A stretch of DNA of 64,000 nucleotides from Streptomyces deccanensis. GTDB taxonomy: Bacteria > Actinomycetota > Actinomycetes > Streptomycetales > Streptomycetaceae. The number at the start of each line of letters is the position of its first letter. Positions within the stretch are counted from its first letter, which is position 1. The stretch covers positions 4,216,001 to 4,280,000 of the forward strand of contig NZ_CP092431.1 of assembly GCF_022385335.1 (NCBI RefSeq). The letters are read 5' to 3'. Under the pieces are notes generated by a model. That model did not search any database, had not been told where the DNA came from, and saw only the letters and a program-made list of their open reading frames with translations. This document shows, in pieces, positions 36,455 through 46,091 of this stretch. The position numbers and the translations under genes are program-made.

Positions 36455-36496
36455 GAGCCCGGCGCCCGGAAGCCTCCGCTTCCCGGCGCCGGGCTC
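36455..36496. terminator. Bidirectional terminator
   Basis: Long stem, GAGCCCGGCGCC...GGAAGC against GCTTCC...GGCGCCGGGCTC, loop CTCC, between convergent genes. Confidence 0.85.
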
Positions 36497-36549
36497 TCCC
36501 CCGGTTTCCCCCGTGCCCCCGTTCCCCCGTGCTCGGTGGTGGTCGTTGA

Positions 36550-39129
36550 CTACTCGGTGGCGATCGCGTTCAGGACGTTCATGCGGCCCGCCCGGAACGC
36601 CGGGACCAGTGCGGCGAACAGGCCCACGAAGGCCGAGCCGATGAAGACCCCGATGATCGTGGGCCACGGGATGTCGAGGACGTTCAGGCCCTCCAGGGCG
36701 AGGAGCTGCTGCGCGGTGGCGCCCCAGCCCATGCCCAGCCCCAGACCGAGGAGCGCGCCGAAGAGGGCGATGACGACCGACTCCAGCCGGATCATTCGGC
36801 GCAGCTGGCGGCGGGAGAGGCCGATGGCGCGCATCAGACCGATCTCGCGGGTCCGCTCGACGACCGACAGGGCCAGCGTGTTCACCACTCCCAGGATCGC
36901 GACGATGATCGCCAGGGCGAGCAGGCCGTAGATCATGTTCAGGAGCTGGTCGATCTGGCCCTTCAGGGCCTCCTTGTAGTCCGTCTGGTCGCGGACCTCG
37001 TACTGCGGGTAGTCGTGCAGCGCGGCCTTGAGGGACTTGTACGCGGCCGCGTCCTGGCCCTCCTTCGCCGAGGCGAAGAGCAGCTGGTCCAGCGGCATCT
37101 TGTCGGCCGGGACGTACTTCGCCATCGTGTCGATGGAGGTGTACATCGCCCCGGCGTCGATGACGACGTCGCTGCTGGTGATGGCGCGGACCGTCAGGTC
37201 GGCCGTGCGGCCGTCCTTGAAGGCGACGGCGATCTTCGAGCCGAGCGTGACGTCGTGGTCCTTCGCGAACTTCTCGTGGACGGACATCGAGTCGGGCTTG
37301 TACGCGTCGGCCAGCTTGCCCGCGACGACCTCGGTGGCGAGGTCGGTGGCGTAGCTCGGGTCGGCGGCGGTGATCGCCGTCTTCTCGAGCGTCTTGCCGT
37401 CGGGGGTGGTGAAGTCGGCCTGGGTCCACTTGTACTCGGTGACGTTCTTGACGCCCTCGGCGGACTTCGCGGCCTGCACGGCCTGCGGGGTGATCAGCTG
37501 GCCGGTGTCGGACTGGATGATGAAGTCCGTGCCGACCGTCTTGTCGAGCTGCTCGGTGGCCGAGGCGACCATGGAGGAGCCGACGACGGAGAGGCAGGCG
37601 ACCAGGGCGAGGCCGATCATCAGCGCGGCGCCGGTGGCCCCCGTACGGCGGGGGTTGCGCAGCGCGTTGCGCTCGGCCATCCGGCCGACGGGACCGAAGG
37701 CCCGCAGGACGACCGCGCCCAGCACCCGCACCACCGCTCCGGCCAGCAGCGGGCCGATGACGACGAAGCCGATGAGGGACAGGACGACCCCGCCGCCCAG
37801 CCACATCGAGCCCTCGCTCGCCTTGTCGGCGGCGGAGGCCAGGTACAGGCAGTAGCCGCCGGCGCCGGTCAGGACCAGGCCGATCACGGCGCGGACGAGG
37901 CCGGCCTTGGCGTCCAGCGGGGCGCCGGCGTCGCGCAGGGCGGCCATCGGGGAGACCTTGCCGGCGCGCCGGGCGGGCACGTAGGCGGCGAGGACGGTGA
38001 CGACGATGCCGAGGAGCAGACCGACCGCGGGGGTGGTCCAGGCGACGGTGAGGTCGTCGGTGGACAGGTTCATGCCGGTGGCGCTCATCAGCTTCATCAG
38101 GCCGATGGCGAGCCCGACACCGCCGGCGACACCGAGGATCGAGCCGAAGACACCCAGGAGCAGCGCCTCGACGAGGACCGACCGGTTGACCTGGCCGCGG
38201 CTGGAGCCGATGGCCCGCATCAGGCCGATCTCACGGGTCCGCTGGGCGACCAGCATCGAGAACGTGTTGATGATCAGGAAGATGCCGACCAGGAAGGCTA
38301 TCCCGGCGAAGCCGAGCATGGCGTACTTCATCACGCTCATGAACTCGCCGACGTCCTTGGCGTTGGCGTCCGCGATCTCCTTGGCGGTCTGCACCTTGTA
38401 GGCGCTGCCGAGTTCGGCGGAGACGTTCTTCTTCACCTGCGCGTCCGTGAAGCCGTTCGCGGCGGTGATGTTGACGTTGGTGTAGACGCCGGTCTCGCCG
38501 ACGAGGCTCTTCTGCGCCGTCTCGGTGTCGAGGTAGAAGATCGCGGCGCCCGGGTTGGTGACCTGGAAGTCGGCGATGCCGGAGATCTTCGCCTCGTGCG
38601 TGCCGACGGCGCTGATGACGCCGATCTCGTCGCCGAGCTTCAGGCCGTGCTTGTCGGCGGTGTCCGCGTCGACCATGATCTGGTCCGGTCCGCGCGGGGC
38701 GTTGCCGGAGGAGATCTTCATGGTGCGGGCGTCGTTGGCGTTCCAGTTGCCGACGATGGTCGGGGCGCCGCTGGTGGGCGAGAGGTTGTCCTTGTCGGCG
38801 TCGACGACCGTCACCGAGGTGGAGAAGACGGTGCCCTCGGCCGACTTCACGCCGTCCGCGCCGCCCACCTTGTCCACGACCGACGCGGGCATGACCGGCG
38901 GTTTGCCGTTGTCGGACTGCGTCTCACCGCTGTCCGAGGCGCCCTTGGCGCTGACCGTGACGTCGGAGGAGGTGGCCGCGAACAGCTTGTCGAACGTGGT
39001 GCCCATCGTGTCGGTGAAGACGAGGGTCCCCGTCACGAACGCCACCGACAGCATGACCGCGATGGCGGAGAGCGCCATCCGTCCCTTGTGCGCGAAGAAG
39101 TTGCGCATCGAGGTCTTCATGACACTCAT
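36550..39129 (-). CDS. ABC transporter permease, FtsX/MacB type (duplicated), system 2
   Basis: 859 aa; same layout as the system 1 permease: N-terminal helix (MALSAIAVMLSVAFVTGTLVFTDT), extracytoplasmic domain, FtsX core 1 (LIINTFSMLVAQRTREIGLMRAIGSSRGQVNRS), second domain, FtsX core 2 (GVVNTLALSVVERTREIGLMRAIGLSRRQLRRM). ATG 39129 overlaps the ATPase stop in an ATGA, so the two are translationally coupled; MKTSMRNFF at 39120 is an alternative start. Paralogous to 8922-11462. Confidence 0.92.
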   Translation of the reverse strand: MSVMKTSMRNFFAHKGRMALSAIAVMLSVAFVTGTLVFTDTMGTTFDKLFAATSSDVTVSAKGASDSGETQSDNGKPPVMPASVVDKVGGADGVKSAEGTVFSTSVTVVDADKDNLSPTSGAPTIVGNWNANDARTMKISSGNAPRGPDQIMVDADTADKHGLKLGDEIGVISAVGTHEAKISGIADFQVTNPGAAIFYLDTETAQKSLVGETGVYTNVNITAANGFTDAQVKKNVSAELGSAYKVQTAKEIADANAKDVGEFMSVMKYAMLGFAGIAFLVGIFLIINTFSMLVAQRTREIGLMRAIGSSRGQVNRSVLVEALLLGVFGSILGVAGGVGLAIGLMKLMSATGMNLSTDDLTVAWTTPAVGLLLGIVVTVLAAYVPARRAGKVSPMAALRDAGAPLDAKAGLVRAVIGLVLTGAGGYCLYLASAADKASEGSMWLGGGVVLSLIGFVVIGPLLAGAVVRVLGAVVLRAFGPVGRMAERNALRNPRRTGATGAALMIGLALVACLSVVGSSMVASATEQLDKTVGTDFIIQSDTGQLITPQAVQAAKSAEGVKNVTEYKWTQADFTTPDGKTLEKTAITAADPSYATDLATEVVAGKLADAYKPDSMSVHEKFAKDHDVTLGSKIAVAFKDGRTADLTVRAITSSDVVIDAGAMYTSIDTMAKYVPADKMPLDQLLFASAKEGQDAAAYKSLKAALHDYPQYEVRDQTDYKEALKGQIDQLLNMIYGLLALAIIVAILGVVNTLALSVVERTREIGLMRAIGLSRRQLRRMIRLESVVIALFGALLGLGLGMGWGATAQQLLALEGLNVLDIPWPTIIGVFIGSAFVGLFAALVPAFRAGRMNVLNAIATE

Positions 39130-39914
39130 GACGTACGCCCCCGGGCGTCGAAGTCCTTCATGCGGTCCAGCACGGCCTCGGCGGTCGGCTTGAACATCTC
39201 GTCGACGATGCGGCCGTCGGCCAGGTACAGCACCCGGTCCGCGTACGAGGCGGCCACCGGGTCGTGGGTGACCATCACGATGGTCTGGCCCAGCTCGTCG
39301 ACCGACCTGCGCAGGAAGCCGAGGACCTCGGCGCCGGCGCGGGAGTCCAGGTTGCCCGTCGGCTCGTCGCCGAAGATGATCTCCGGCCGGGCGGCGAGGG
39401 CACGGGCCACGGCGACGCGCTGCTGCTGGCCGCCGGAGAGCTGGGTGGGCCGGTGCTTGAGCCGGTCGGAGAGCCCGACGGTCTCGACGACCCGCCCCAG
39501 CCACTCCTTGTTCGGCTTCCGCCCCGCGATGTCCATGGGGAGGGTGATGTTCTCTATGGCGTTCAGCGTCGGCAGCAGGTTGAACGCCTGGAAGATGAAC
39601 CCGATCCGGTCCCGGCGCAGCTGGGTGAGCTTCTTGTCCTTGAGCCCGGTGATCTCGGTGTCGTCGAGGTGGATCTGACCCGACGTCACGGTGTCGAGTC
39701 CGGCGAGGCAGTGCATGAGGGTGGACTTGCCGGACCCCGAGGGGCCCATGATCGCGGTGAACTGGCCCCGCGCGATGTCCACGTCCACGTGGTCGAGGGC
39801 GACGACGCGGGTCTCACCGGACCCGTACGCCTTCACGACCTGCCGCGCCCGCGCGGCAACGGCCGTAGTCCCTCCAGTACCCCCGTGCCTGGTGATGGTC
39901 ACAGCCGATGTCAC
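39126..39914 (-). CDS. ABC transporter ATP-binding protein (MacB/LolD type), system 2
   Basis: 262 aa. GTG 39914 with AGGAGA about 6 bases upstream. Walker A GPSGSGKST, Q-loop FIFQAFNLLP, signature LSGGQQQRVAVARA, Walker B EIIFGDEPTGNLDSRAG and switch His VMVTHDP. Residues 30-262 are very close to the system 1 ATPase, including the unusual C-terminal run FDARGRTS versus FDTKGRTS. That indicates duplication of the whole transporter. The gene is divergent from the MFS exporter. Confidence 0.93.
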   Translation of the reverse strand: MTSAVTITRHGGTGGTTAVAARARQVVKAYGSGETRVVALDHVDVDIARGQFTAIMGPSGSGKSTLMHCLAGLDTVTSGQIHLDDTEITGLKDKKLTQLRRDRIGFIFQAFNLLPTLNAIENITLPMDIAGRKPNKEWLGRVVETVGLSDRLKHRPTQLSGGQQQRVAVARALAARPEIIFGDEPTGNLDSRAGAEVLGFLRRSVDELGQTIVMVTHDPVAASYADRVLYLADGRIVDEMFKPTAEAVLDRMKDFDARGRTS

Positions 39915-40316
39915 GGTATGTCTCCTAAGTCGGGCAGCGGATGCTGCTGTGTCGCCACGGTCGTAGCGGCTTGCCGATCGGTACGTCGATGAGTCTGGTC
40001 CCCGGAGGGGGTCCGGCGCGCTGGTGCCCGGCGCAGTCTTCTGCTGGGGAAAACCCCACCCCCACCGCTCCGGTGCACCGCCCCCCAGCGGCGTAAAGCC
40101 AGGTTAAGGACGGGAGGCCCGCCGTCTCGTCCTCCGCCGGTACGAACCCTCCCCCGGCCGTAGTACGGAGGTACCCCTAGGGGATCTCGCCCCCCGGGAG
40201 GAGACGACCTCGGGGTTCACCTCCTCCCTCCGGTGCGACCAGGCTGCACCCTGCCGTGGCGTCAGGGTCAATGGCATGGTGGTCGGCGGCGAATAGGTGC
40301 AAGGGGAAGGCATTTG
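39915..40316. other. Divergent intergenic region, ABC system 2 / MFS exporter
   Basis: 402 bases without a gene. It contains a small GGGG-AAAA-CCCC hairpin at 40049-40060. No clear operator or promoter pair was recognised, although both flanking genes must start here. Confidence 0.4.
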
Positions 40317-42257
40317 GTGAACGACAAAGCGGAGCCCGGCGATCCGGTCGCCGACCACCCACCGGAGGGCCCTGCGAGGGGCGACCGCGCGGCGGACGAC
40401 GGCCCGATCGACGACCGCCTGGCGGACGGCCGCATGATGGGTGACCGCGCGAAGGACCGCCGCCCCGCCATGGACGACCGCGTGGTGAACGGCAGCCCGG
40501 TCGACGACCGGCGGCCGGACCGCCCAGCGACAGACGACCGCACGGTGGACGGCCCTGCCATCGGCGACCGCGCGAAGGGCTGCCGCCCTGCCACGGACGA
40601 CCGCGTGGTGAACGGCAGCCCGGTCGGCGGCCGGCCGCCGGACGGTCACGCAGTCGGCGGCCGCCCGGAGGACCCCCATCCGGTCGGCGACGTGGGACGG
40701 CCCGCGCCTCGCGACGTGGGACGGCCCGCACCGCGTGAAGCAGGACGGCCCGCACCGCGCGACGTGGGACGGCCCGCACCGCGCGACCCCGCGCGGCAGC
40801 ACCTCGGGGCCGGTCGTCGCAGGGCCGTCACCGCCGCGTTGATGCTGGCCATGGGGCTGGCCGCGCTGGACGCCACGATCGTCGCGATCGCCGTACCGCA
40901 GATCGTCGCCGACCTCGGTGGCTTCTCCGTCTTCTCCTGGCTCTTCTCCGGCTATCTGCTCGCCGCCACCGTCACCCTCCCCGTCTACGGCAGGCTCTCC
41001 GACACCTTCGGCCGCAAACCGGTCCTCGTCGTGGGCGCCGCCCTGTTCCTGCTGGGCTCGCTGCTGTGCGCGCTGGCCTGGAACATGGCCGCCCTGATCG
41101 CCTTCCGGGTCGTCCAGGGCCTGGGCGGCGGCGCCCTCGCGGGCACCGTGCAGACACTGGCGGCGGATCTGTATCCGCTCGAGGAACGGCCCAAGATCCA
41201 GTCCAAACTGTCCACGGTGTGGGCGGTGTCGGCGGTCGCGGGCCCCGGCGTGGGCGGCGCCCTGGCCACGTACGCGGACTGGCGCTGGATCTTCCTCATC
41301 AACCTGCCGCTCGGCGCCGCGGCGTTGTGGCTGCTGGCCCGTCACCTCCACGAGCCGCCGAGGGAGTCGACGAGCGGCCGGCCCCGGATCGACTGGGCGG
41401 GCGCCCTGACCATCCTCGCCTGCGGAGGGGCCCTGCTGACGGCGCTGGTGCAGGGCGGGGTGGCCTGGTCCTGGCTCTCCTGGCCCTCGATCACCCTCCT
41501 GGGCACGGGTGTCGCCCTGATCGGCGTGCTGGTGCTGATCGAACGCCGGGCCGCCGAACCGATCATCCCGGGCTGGGTGTGGCGCCGCCGCACGATCGCG
41601 GCGGTGAACCTGGCGCTCGGCGCGCTGGGCCTGCTGATGGTGGCGCCCACGGTGTTCCTGGCGACCTACGCGCAGTCGGTGCTGGGCCTCGCGCCGGTGG
41701 CCGCCGGTTTCGTGGTCTCCGTCTGGACGCTGACCTGGCCGTTGTCGGCGGCCCTCAGCCAGCACGTCTACCGCCGCATCGGCTTCCGGAACACGTCGGT
41801 CCTCGGCATCACGGCTGCCGCGCTCGTCCTCTTCGCGTTCGCGTTCCTCCCCTACCCCGGCGAACCCTGGCAGCCGACGCTGCTGATGCTCCTGCTGGGC
41901 GCCGCGCTGGGGCTCTTCCAACTGCCCCTGATCATCGGCGTGCAGTCGTCGGTGGAGTGGGAGGAGCGGGGCACCGCCACCGCCTCCATCCTCTTCTGCC
42001 GCCAGACCGGCCAGACCCTGGGCGCGGCGGCCTTCGGCGCGGTCGCGAACGGGGTGCTGGCGTCCCGGCTGGGCGGCTCGGGAAACCTCGACGCGGTGAC
42101 CCACGGCCTCGGCACCGGCCCGGCCCCCGAGCCGATCCGCGCGGCGATCGCGGACGCCGTGCACGCGGTGTACCTGGGCGCGGCCTGCGCGGCGACAGCG
42201 GCGCTCCTCGTCCTGCTGGTGGTGGCGCCTCGGAGATTTCCGGTGCTGAAGGACTGA
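40317..42257 (+). CDS. MFS multidrug exporter (DHA2-like) with a repetitive N-terminal extension
   Basis: 646 aa. GTG 40317 is supported by AAGGGGAAGG ending 5 bases before it. The transporter body begins at about residue 165 (RRAVTAALMLAMGLAALDATIVAIAVPQIVADLGG, DHA motif D1) with motif A GRLSDTFGRKPVLVVG and motif C GPGVGGALA; about 13-14 helices. Residues 1-160 are hydrophilic, probably disordered, and built from repeats: a 41-residue unit encoded twice (40443 and 40566, 123 bases apart), then four 8-residue (R)DVGRPAP units. This extension is atypical for MFS exporters. Drug or precursor efflux is likely; the substrate is unknown. Confidence 0.87.
   Translation: MNDKAEPGDPVADHPPEGPARGDRAADDGPIDDRLADGRMMGDRAKDRRPAMDDRVVNGSPVDDRRPDRPATDDRTVDGPAIGDRAKGCRPATDDRVVNGSPVGGRPPDGHAVGGRPEDPHPVGDVGRPAPRDVGRPAPREAGRPAPRDVGRPAPRDPARQHLGAGRRRAVTAALMLAMGLAALDATIVAIAVPQIVADLGGFSVFSWLFSGYLLAATVTLPVYGRLSDTFGRKPVLVVGAALFLLGSLLCALAWNMAALIAFRVVQGLGGGALAGTVQTLAADLYPLEERPKIQSKLSTVWAVSAVAGPGVGGALATYADWRWIFLINLPLGAAALWLLARHLHEPPRESTSGRPRIDWAGALTILACGGALLTALVQGGVAWSWLSWPSITLLGTGVALIGVLVLIERRAAEPIIPGWVWRRRTIAAVNLALGALGLLMVAPTVFLATYAQSVLGLAPVAAGFVVSVWTLTWPLSAALSQHVYRRIGFRNTSVLGITAAALVLFAFAFLPYPGEPWQPTLLMLLLGAALGLFQLPLIIGVQSSVEWEERGTATASILFCRQTGQTLGAAAFGAVANGVLASRLGGSGNLDAVTHGLGTGPAPEPIRAAIADAVHAVYLGAACAATAALLVLLVVAPRRFPVLKD
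40443..40790. repeat. Coding tandem repeats in the MFS gene
   Basis: A 123-base unit occurs twice (starting 40443 and 40566, about 80 bases highly alike including GTGGTGAACGGCAGCCCGGT), followed by four 24-base units with GACGTGGGACGGCCCGC. All are in frame. Confidence 0.85.
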
Positions 42258-42521
42258 GGGGGCATCGGCTCGCCTGCGACGGAGGGCGCCATGGCCCGCC
42301 TGCGACGGCGTACCCCCACAACCCCCTTCTGACCCTCGTTCAAAAACCTGAGTTAATCCGGGTAACACCCCAGGTCAGCGCCAGATCCTCCAAGTAAGCG
42401 CATACCGACCGATCAGTTTGCCGAAAGGCTCGCGCTTCGCCGAACCCACGAGTAGCGTTCACGCCCGCCCCCCTCCCTGCGGTCCGCACAACGGACCCGA
42501 GCCGCGCAAGGAGACCAAGGG

Positions 42522-42965
42522 ATGACCGACCCGTTCTCGTCACCCCCGCACCAGACGCCGTACCCGCCGCACACCTCGTCCCCCTCGTACCAGACCTACC
42601 CCTGGGCCCCCCGGGAACCGGAGCCGCAACCGACGTCGGAGACCCCCCGCCACGCCCCCCTCGGCCACCACAGCGACCTGCGGGTGCTGCGCGGCGCCTA
42701 CCGCTGGCAGCGGCGGGTGGCGACACTGACGGCCCTCGGCTACTTCGTGCTGTTCCTCCTCCTGTCCGCCTTCGCCCCCTCGTTCATGACGGGCGAGGTC
42801 AGCGGCGGACTCTCCACGGGCCTGCTGCTCGGCCTCATCCAGGTACCGGTGACCTGCCTCGCCATCTGGCTCTACGAGCACACCGCCCGCCTGCGCGTCG
42901 ACCCGCTGGCCGACCGCATCCGCGACCTCGCGGCCGTCGACGCGAGGCGGGGGACGGTTCGATGA
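42522..42965 (+). CDS. DUF485 membrane protein
   Basis: 147 aa; partner subunit commonly encoded before acetate/solute symporters. A Pro/Tyr/Thr-rich tail (1-50) is followed by the DUF485 region LRVLRGAYRWQRRVATLTALGYFVLFLLLSAFAP with two helices (68-88 and 100-120), then a charged C-terminus. ATG 42522 has GGAG 8 bases upstream. The stop overlaps the symporter start in an ATGA: a tight two-gene operon, like yjcH-actP. Confidence 0.9.
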   Translation: MTDPFSSPPHQTPYPPHTSSPSYQTYPWAPREPEPQPTSETPRHAPLGHHSDLRVLRGAYRWQRRVATLTALGYFVLFLLLSAFAPSFMTGEVSGGLSTGLLLGLIQVPVTCLAIWLYEHTARLRVDPLADRIRDLAAVDARRGTVR

Positions 42966-44638
42966 ACATCGCCACCACCGCCGTCCTCACCGCCGGCGGC
43001 CCCTCCACCACGGCCGTGGGCGGACTCGCCGAGTTCAGCGGCTCGGCCCGCGCCATGTCGCTCGTCGGCTTCACCGCGGTCGCCACCATCACGCTCCTGC
43101 TGTGCGTGATGACGGGCCCCGACCGGGACGACCTCGACGAGTTCTACACCGGCTACGGCTCGCTCTCCCCCATGCGCAACGGCCTCGCCATCGCCGGCGA
43201 CTACATCTCCGCGGCGACCGTGCTGGGCACCGGCGGAGTGATCGCCCTCTTCGGCTACGACGGCGTCGTCCTCGCCCTCAGCACCGCCCTGTCCCTGATG
43301 CTGCTGATGTTCCTGCTGGCCGAACCCCTGCGCAACGCGGGCCGGTTCACGATGGGCGACGCGCTGGCCCGGCGGATGCCCGGCCGCTCCGTACGCATCG
43401 TCGCCTGCGTCGTCACGATCGCCGCGCTGATGCCGATGATGCTGGTCCAACTCGCGGGCACCGGCGACCTGTTGGCGTTCATCCTCGGCTTCTCCAGCGA
43501 GAGCCTGAAGACCGGTGTCGTGGTGATCGTCGGCGCGCTGATGATCGGTTACGCGGCGATCGGCGGCATGAAGGGCACCGCCCTCATCCAGATCCTCAAG
43601 ATCGTGATGCTGCTCGGCTCGGGGGCGCTCATCGCCGTCCTGATCCTGCACAAGTTCGACTGGAACCCCGGCCTGTTGCTCGGCGCGGCGGCGGAGAAGA
43701 GCGGCATCGGCACCGGCTACCTCCACTCCGGTCTGCAGTTCTCGGGCGGCCCGTTCCCCGAACTCGACATGATCAGCGCCCAGTTGACGGTCGTCCTCGG
43801 CGGCGCCTGCCTGCCGCACGTCACCATGCGCATGTACACCGCGAACAGCGCCCGCCAGGTCCGCCGCTCGCTGTCCTGGGCGGTCCCCTCCGTGGCCCTC
43901 TTCGTCCTGATCATCTCGGTGATCGGCTTCGGCGCGACGGCCCTGATCGGCCGCGAGGTGATCGCGGCGGCCGACCCCCAGGGCAACACGGCCTATCTGA
44001 TGGGGTCGATGGCGGCGTTCGGCACGGAGGTGTCCACGGCGGAGACGCTGCTCTTCACGACGGTGACGACGGCGGTCTTCCTGACGCTGCTCGCCTCCGT
44101 GGCCGGCATGATCCTCGCCTGCGCCAACTCCCTCGCCCACGACGTCTTCGCGGCCCGCGCGACCAAGCCGCTCACGCCCCGCCGCGAGATGACCATCGCC
44201 CGGCTGTCGGCGGGCGCGGTCGGCGTCACGGCGATCGTCCTCGCCACGATGGTCCAGCACCGCAACCTCCAGCCCCTGGTCACCCTCTCCTTCTGCCTGG
44301 GCGCCTCCGCCATCGCGCCCGCGCTCGTCTACGGCCTCTTCTGGCGCCGCTACACCCGGACGGGACTGATGTACACCCTCGTCGGCGGCACCCTCTCCGT
44401 CCTCGTCCTCATGACCGGCACCAACCTGGTCTCGGGCTCCCCCCACGCGGCCTTCCCCCAAGCCGACTTCAACTGGTTCCCCTTCACCACCACCGGCCTG
44501 CTCTCCATCCCCCTGGGCTTCGCCTTCGGCTGGCTGGGCACCACCCTCTCGGGCCGCACCAAGGCAGAAGAACAACGCAGACAGTACGAGGCGGTGGAGG
44601 GCTGGATCCTGGCGGGCGCGACAAGAAGAGGCGACTGA
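42962..44638 (+). CDS. Sodium:solute symporter (ActP-like)
   Basis: SSS-family cation-coupled carboxylate or solute symporter, 558 aa with about 13 helices. Family signatures: EFYTGYGSLSPMRNGLAIAGDYISAATVLGTGGVIALFGYDG (contains the Na-site helix with broken segment), MIGYAAIGGMKGTALIQILKI, and LGGACLPHVTMRMYTA. The coupled DUF485 gene suggests acetate/propionate-type monocarboxylate uptake. The C-terminal cytoplasmic helix TKAEEQRRQYEAVEGWILAG is normal. Confidence 0.9.
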   Translation: MNIATTAVLTAGGPSTTAVGGLAEFSGSARAMSLVGFTAVATITLLLCVMTGPDRDDLDEFYTGYGSLSPMRNGLAIAGDYISAATVLGTGGVIALFGYDGVVLALSTALSLMLLMFLLAEPLRNAGRFTMGDALARRMPGRSVRIVACVVTIAALMPMMLVQLAGTGDLLAFILGFSSESLKTGVVVIVGALMIGYAAIGGMKGTALIQILKIVMLLGSGALIAVLILHKFDWNPGLLLGAAAEKSGIGTGYLHSGLQFSGGPFPELDMISAQLTVVLGGACLPHVTMRMYTANSARQVRRSLSWAVPSVALFVLIISVIGFGATALIGREVIAAADPQGNTAYLMGSMAAFGTEVSTAETLLFTTVTTAVFLTLLASVAGMILACANSLAHDVFAARATKPLTPRREMTIARLSAGAVGVTAIVLATMVQHRNLQPLVTLSFCLGASAIAPALVYGLFWRRYTRTGLMYTLVGGTLSVLVLMTGTNLVSGSPHAAFPQADFNWFPFTTTGLLSIPLGFAFGWLGTTLSGRTKAEEQRRQYEAVEGWILAGATRRGD

Positions 44639-45000
44639 CGAGGGGTCCGGCATTCGAGGGGGCCGGGGCTCTTCCAGGAACGAGCGGGTCTCCGGCCGCA
44701 CTGAAACGCCGGGCTCGGGGCATCTCAAGGGCAGGCGATCCACCCGTCCCCCTGAAACCGCCGCGACGCACCGGCGCTTTTCAGGGGCGAGCGAGTCTCC
44801 CCGTCCCCCTCAAACCGCCGCGCACCAGCGCTTTTCAAGGACGAGCAAGTCCCCCGTCCCCCTCAAACCACCGCGCACCAGCGCTTTTCAGGGGCGCGGG
44901 GAACTGCGCGAGAAGCCCCACCCACCCGCACCCGACGACGCACCCCCAACGGCCCCACCCACCCGCACCCGACGACGCACCCCACACGCCCCCACCCCCC
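44639..45000. repeat. Tandem-repeat intergenic region with palindromic element arm, copy 5
   Basis: 362 bases between the symporter and the convergent coiled-coil gene. About 55-base units repeat three times (shared GTCCCCCTCAAACC and GCGCACCAGCGCTTTTCA) at about 44748-44890. The conserved right arm GGCGCGGGGAACTGCGCGAG follows at 44884-44921. Two copies of CCCACCCGCACCCGACGACG come after that. Confidence 0.8.
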
Positions 45001-45876
45001 TCACTCGGTCAACGCGGACAGGCTCTCCCGGATGCAGTCCATGTGTGCCCGGACGTCGTCCCACCGCTCCCCGTGCTCCCGCAACACCCTCTCGGTCTCC
45101 CGAGCCACCCACTCCTCGCGCCGCCGAGCCTCCGCCAACGCCTCGGCGGCCCGTTCCTCCGCCTCCTCCTGCATCCGCACCGCATCGGCCTCCGCGTCAG
45201 CGAACCCCCGCTCGGCCGCGGCGAGCTCCGCCTCCGCCCGAGCCACCCGGTCCGCCAGCCCCGCGTCGAACGCGGCCTCCCGCTCGGCGACCTCCCGCTC
45301 GATCCCGGCCACCCGCTCGTCGTACTCCTTCTGGAGCTCCGCGAGCATCCCCTCCGCCCGCTCCCGCGTCTCCCGCAGCGCGGCCAACGCCTCGCCCCGC
45401 CCCTCCTTCACCCCACGCCGGGCCTCGATCCGCAGCTCGTCCGCCTCGGCCTGCGCCGCCAGCAACACCTGCCGGGCCCGCTCCTCGGCCTCGCCCCGGA
45501 CCCCGTCGGCGTACGCCTGGGCGGCCGCCCGCAGCCGCTCCCCGGCCTCCTCCGCGTCGGTGACGATCCGCCGGGCGTCCTCGCGCCCGCCCTCGCGGAC
45601 GGCCTCGGCCTCCGCGACACCGAGCTCGAACAGCTCCCGTGCCCGCCCGCCGAGCGCCTCGTACGTCTGCGGGGTGAGCCCGGCGACCGTCTCGCGCAGC
45701 AGGGCGAGGTCCGTGCCCATCTCCCGGGCCAGCACGGTCAGCCGGGCGGCCCGCTCCCAGGCGGCGTCCCGGTCCCTGGAGAGGGCCGCCGCGTGGGCGT
45801 CGACCTCCTCGGGACGGTAGCCACGCCGTACGACATCGAACTCGAAGTCATGGGGTGCCGTCGGTGCGCTGCTCAT
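45001..45876 (-). CDS. DivIVA-like coiled-coil protein
   Basis: 291 aa from ATG 45876, with GGAGAGGG upstream. Residues 10-32 (HDFEFDVVRRGYRPEEVDAHAAAL) match the DivIVA/Wag31 N-terminal motif that targets curved membrane or starts coiled coils. The remainder is nearly continuous Ala/Glu/Arg heptad sequence (RARELFELGVAEAEAVREG ... AERGFADAEADAVRMQEEAEERAAEAL). Streptomyces has several such proteins (DivIVA, Scy, FilP) organising the hyphal tip; similar sequences are often misnamed cellulose-binding proteins. This one is not Scy or FilP by size and context, so its role is unknown. Terminator of the upstream gene at 46003. Confidence 0.8.
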   Translation of the reverse strand: MSSAPTAPHDFEFDVVRRGYRPEEVDAHAAALSRDRDAAWERAARLTVLAREMGTDLALLRETVAGLTPQTYEALGGRARELFELGVAEAEAVREGGREDARRIVTDAEEAGERLRAAAQAYADGVRGEAEERARQVLLAAQAEADELRIEARRGVKEGRGEALAALRETRERAEGMLAELQKEYDERVAGIEREVAEREAAFDAGLADRVARAEAELAAAERGFADAEADAVRMQEEAEERAAEALAEARRREEWVARETERVLREHGERWDDVRAHMDCIRESLSALTE

Positions 45877-46002
45877 GCTGGGCCCTCTCCGCCGGACGCA
45901 CACGAAATGATGATTTCGCGCCACATCTTGATGGATCGGACCAAAGTGTTCATAACGCGACACTCCGTGCGAGGTCACGGGAGCAGTCGGCGGGACACGC
46001 GT

Positions 46003-46045
46003 GAGGGCCCGGCCCGGATCACCTGCGTGTCCGGGCCGGGCCCTC
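46003..46045 (-). terminator. Terminator of the SUKH-4 giant gene
   Basis: Perfect 16-bp stem GAGGGCCCGGCCCGGA/TCCGGGCCGGGCCCTC with an 11-base loop, 47 bases past the stop at 46092. Confidence 0.85.
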
Positions 46046-46091
46046 TCGTCCTGCGTACGGGGCGGCCGACGTGGAGGTCAGCCGCGACGGG

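Noticed and set aside
37015..39678. A plus-strand open frame of 887 codons opposite ABC system 2
   Set aside because: Shadow of the coupled ATPase and permease genes, whose motifs are complete.
40443..40790. CRISPR array
   Set aside because: The repeats are in-frame coding tandem units without unique spacers, and no cas genes are present.
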